A stretch of DNA of 14,209 nt from Bacteroidales bacterium (GTDB taxonomy: Bacteria > Bacteroidota > Bacteroidia > Bacteroidales > UBA4181), in NCBI GenBank assembly GCA_031287245.1, contig JAITTD010000072.1, positions 1 to 14,209 on the forward strand. Direction: 5' to 3'. The notes below the pieces were generated by a model. The model saw only the letters and a list, made by a program, of their open reading frames with translations, was not told where the DNA came from and made no database searches. The position numbers and the translations under genes were made by a program. Positions 12,948 through 14,209 of this stretch are shown here, piece after piece (position 1 is the first letter of the stretch; each line of letters begins with the position of its first letter).

Positions 12948-14209
12948 CTACATTTCTGTTATCTTCATTTCCACTCTTCGGTTTTTTGCTCTGCCTTCTT
13001 CGGTACTGTTGGGGGATATCGGCTTGTCGGGTCCGTAGCCTTTGTATTGGAGGCGTTCTGCATCTATTCCGTTCAGTATGAGGAAATCATATACTGCTTT
13101 GGCTCGTTCTTTGGAGAGGCGCATATTGGTTGCCAGCGAACTGACATTGTCTGTGTGGCCTTCTATTTCGATATGTACCGACGGATATTGGTTCAACCAT
13201 TTGACAACGCCCATCAGTTCTGGGATAGAAGAGGGGGTGAATGCGCCTTTGGCGTAGGCAAACTCGATATTTCTCAAAACCGTGCTGGCGCCTATCATGA
13301 TGGTCTGCATCCGGATGTTGCGTGCTATGATTTGCGCTTTTTTAGCCTTGCTCAGGTCGATGTTGTCGGAGTGCAACAGTTTGTCGCCCGACCGCACTGT
13401 CAAACCGTAGTTTTTCCCCAATGGCGCATCTATGGCGTAGGTGCCGTCCTGCGAGTTGCTGTTGACGCTGGCAACTTTTTCCATTGAATTTTTGTCGGTC
13501 AGTTCTACGGTGGCAAACAGCGGTTTGCCGGCTTCATCGCGTACAATGCCCTGTATATGAGCCAGCAGGGGTACCGGAATATTTTCGGGTTTTATCTCCT
13601 GCGATTCCTGACTGCGCGTGGCTTTTACTAATTGCAGTTCGCGGTGGTAGGTCCTTGAACCGGAGAATTTGCTCATTTCAGACTGTCGTTTGCCATCGCC
13701 GAAGGCTATTTTGATTCTGATGCCTGCCTCCATGGGATGCACTTTCCCGCTGTATGCCGTTCCGCTTTCGTTGGCTGCGGCTAACAGACTGTTGATGTCA
13801 TAAGTTTCTCCTGCCGGAACGCCTGCTGTATAGTAAGGGATATGGTTGATTGACTTGCCGCCTTTGGATATATTGTTGACGCCATAGTCAAAATAGAGAC
13901 CCGCGTAGAGGGTGATGCGCTGGAAATCCCATCGTTCGCCAACTTCGGCGGATAGCATGAATGCGGTTTTCAACGGGAGGGCGCTGGTACCGCCGGATAT
14001 TTCGTAATCGCCCAGACCGGCGCGGGATACAGGCTCGTCAATCAGCAGAGCGAGCGTGGGGAAATAGCCCTGCGTGGTGATTTTGTCGGAGTGGGTTTTG
14101 TAGGTAGAACGTATGGGGATGCCCACTGTGACGCCCAAGCCGGCGTAGTATTGCTGTTCCCATCCGAAATGATAATACGCCATCACGGGGATGGTAATCA
14201 TGTTCACCC
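12948..14209 (-). CDS. OmpA-family outer-membrane protein, N-terminus beyond window
   Basis: The gene is open to the window edge: the first codon seen as a possible start is a GTG inside a beta-strand-like segment, so the signal peptide and early barrel strands lie outside. Of the 419 residues present, about 1-170 are barrel strands. A carboxypeptidase-regulatory-like domain follows at about 217-285 (IQGIVRDEAGKPLFATVEL to YAIDAPLGKNYGLTV). The OmpA peptidoglycan-binding domain covers about 305-419. Its marks are EIEGHTDN with Asp353, LSKERAKAV, the YGPDKPISPNSTEEGRAKNRR segment, and Arg410 in NRRVE; the Asp and Arg are the usual diaminopimelate-binding residues. It should tie the outer membrane to the cell wall. 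A barrel plus regulatory-like insert plus OmpA tail is a common Bacteroidota layout. It lies upstream of the apgM operon on the same strand but is separated by a hairpin and a promoter. Confidence 0.92.
   Translation of the reverse strand, partial: VNMITIPVMAYYHFGWEQQYYAGLGVTVGIPIRSTYKTHSDKITTQGYFPTLALLIDEPVSRAGLGDYEISGGTSALPLKTAFMLSAEVGERWDFQRITLYAGLYFDYGVNNISKGGKSINHIPYYTAGVPAGETYDINSLLAAANESGTAYSGKVHPMEAGIRIKIAFGDGKRQSEMSKFSGSRTYHRELQLVKATRSQESQEIKPENIPVPLLAHIQGIVRDEAGKPLFATVELTDKNSMEKVASVNSNSQDGTYAIDAPLGKNYGLTVRSGDKLLHSDNIDLSKAKKAQIIARNIRMQTIMIGASTVLRNIEFAYAKGAFTPSSIPELMGVVKWLNQYPSVHIEIEGHTDNVSSLATNMRLSKERAKAVYDFLILNGIDAERLQYKGYGPDKPISPNSTEEGRAKNRRVEMKITEM

Overview
This looks like an ordinary chromosomal segment from a member of the Bacteroidota, most likely Bacteroidales. 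The evidence is the type of envelope proteins (a lipoprotein with Cys-Ser-Lys-Asp-Asp after the lipobox, outer-membrane barrels, an OmpA-family protein, a GGPKDETPP-type Ig-like lipoprotein), the absence of clear Shine-Dalgarno sequences, and repeated matches to the Bacteroidota -7 promoter element TAnnTTTG upstream of genes. I see no rRNA, tRNA, CRISPR array, insertion sequence, prophage or plasmid gene. The species cannot be told from the sequence.

Layout. (1) 42-2234, plus strand: a lipoprotein with three related domains of about 130 residues, then a small outer-membrane beta-barrel. (2) 2235-2715, non-coding: a strong hairpin terminator followed by a dense cluster of palindromes and nested inverted repeats that could fold into one long cruciform. 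(3) 2716-6123: a secreted M1 aminopeptidase (minus) and a secreted TldD/PmbA-type metallopeptidase (plus), divergently transcribed from a short region holding two promoters that face each other as a perfect 10-bp inverted repeat. (4) 6199-6861, plus: a LolA-like periplasmic lipoprotein carrier with its own promoter. It converges on (5) 6866-8644, minus: a long-chain acyl-CoA ligase. Only 4 nt separate the two stop codons. (6) 8645-8894: intergenic, with an 11-nt-period tandem repeat. (7) 8895-12832, minus: a probable three-gene operon in the order apgM (cofactor-independent phosphoglycerate mutase), Ig-like lipoprotein (TTG start), secreted protein of unknown function. (8) 12948-14209, minus: the C-terminal part of an OmpA-family protein, cut by the window edge. 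It is followed by a long hairpin built from a repeat that also occurs at 2296-2322.

Taken together, most genes act at the cell envelope: peptide breakdown outside the cytoplasm (M1 plus TldD-like), lipoprotein transport (LolA), fatty acid activation (acyl-CoA ligase), and peptidoglycan anchoring (OmpA family). The phosphoglycerate mutase is the one central-metabolism enzyme. I did not find a clearly new biological system. The most interesting points are the symmetric face-to-face promoters, the nested inverted-repeat cluster, the exported stand-alone TldD-like enzyme, and the uncharacterised three-domain lipoprotein.
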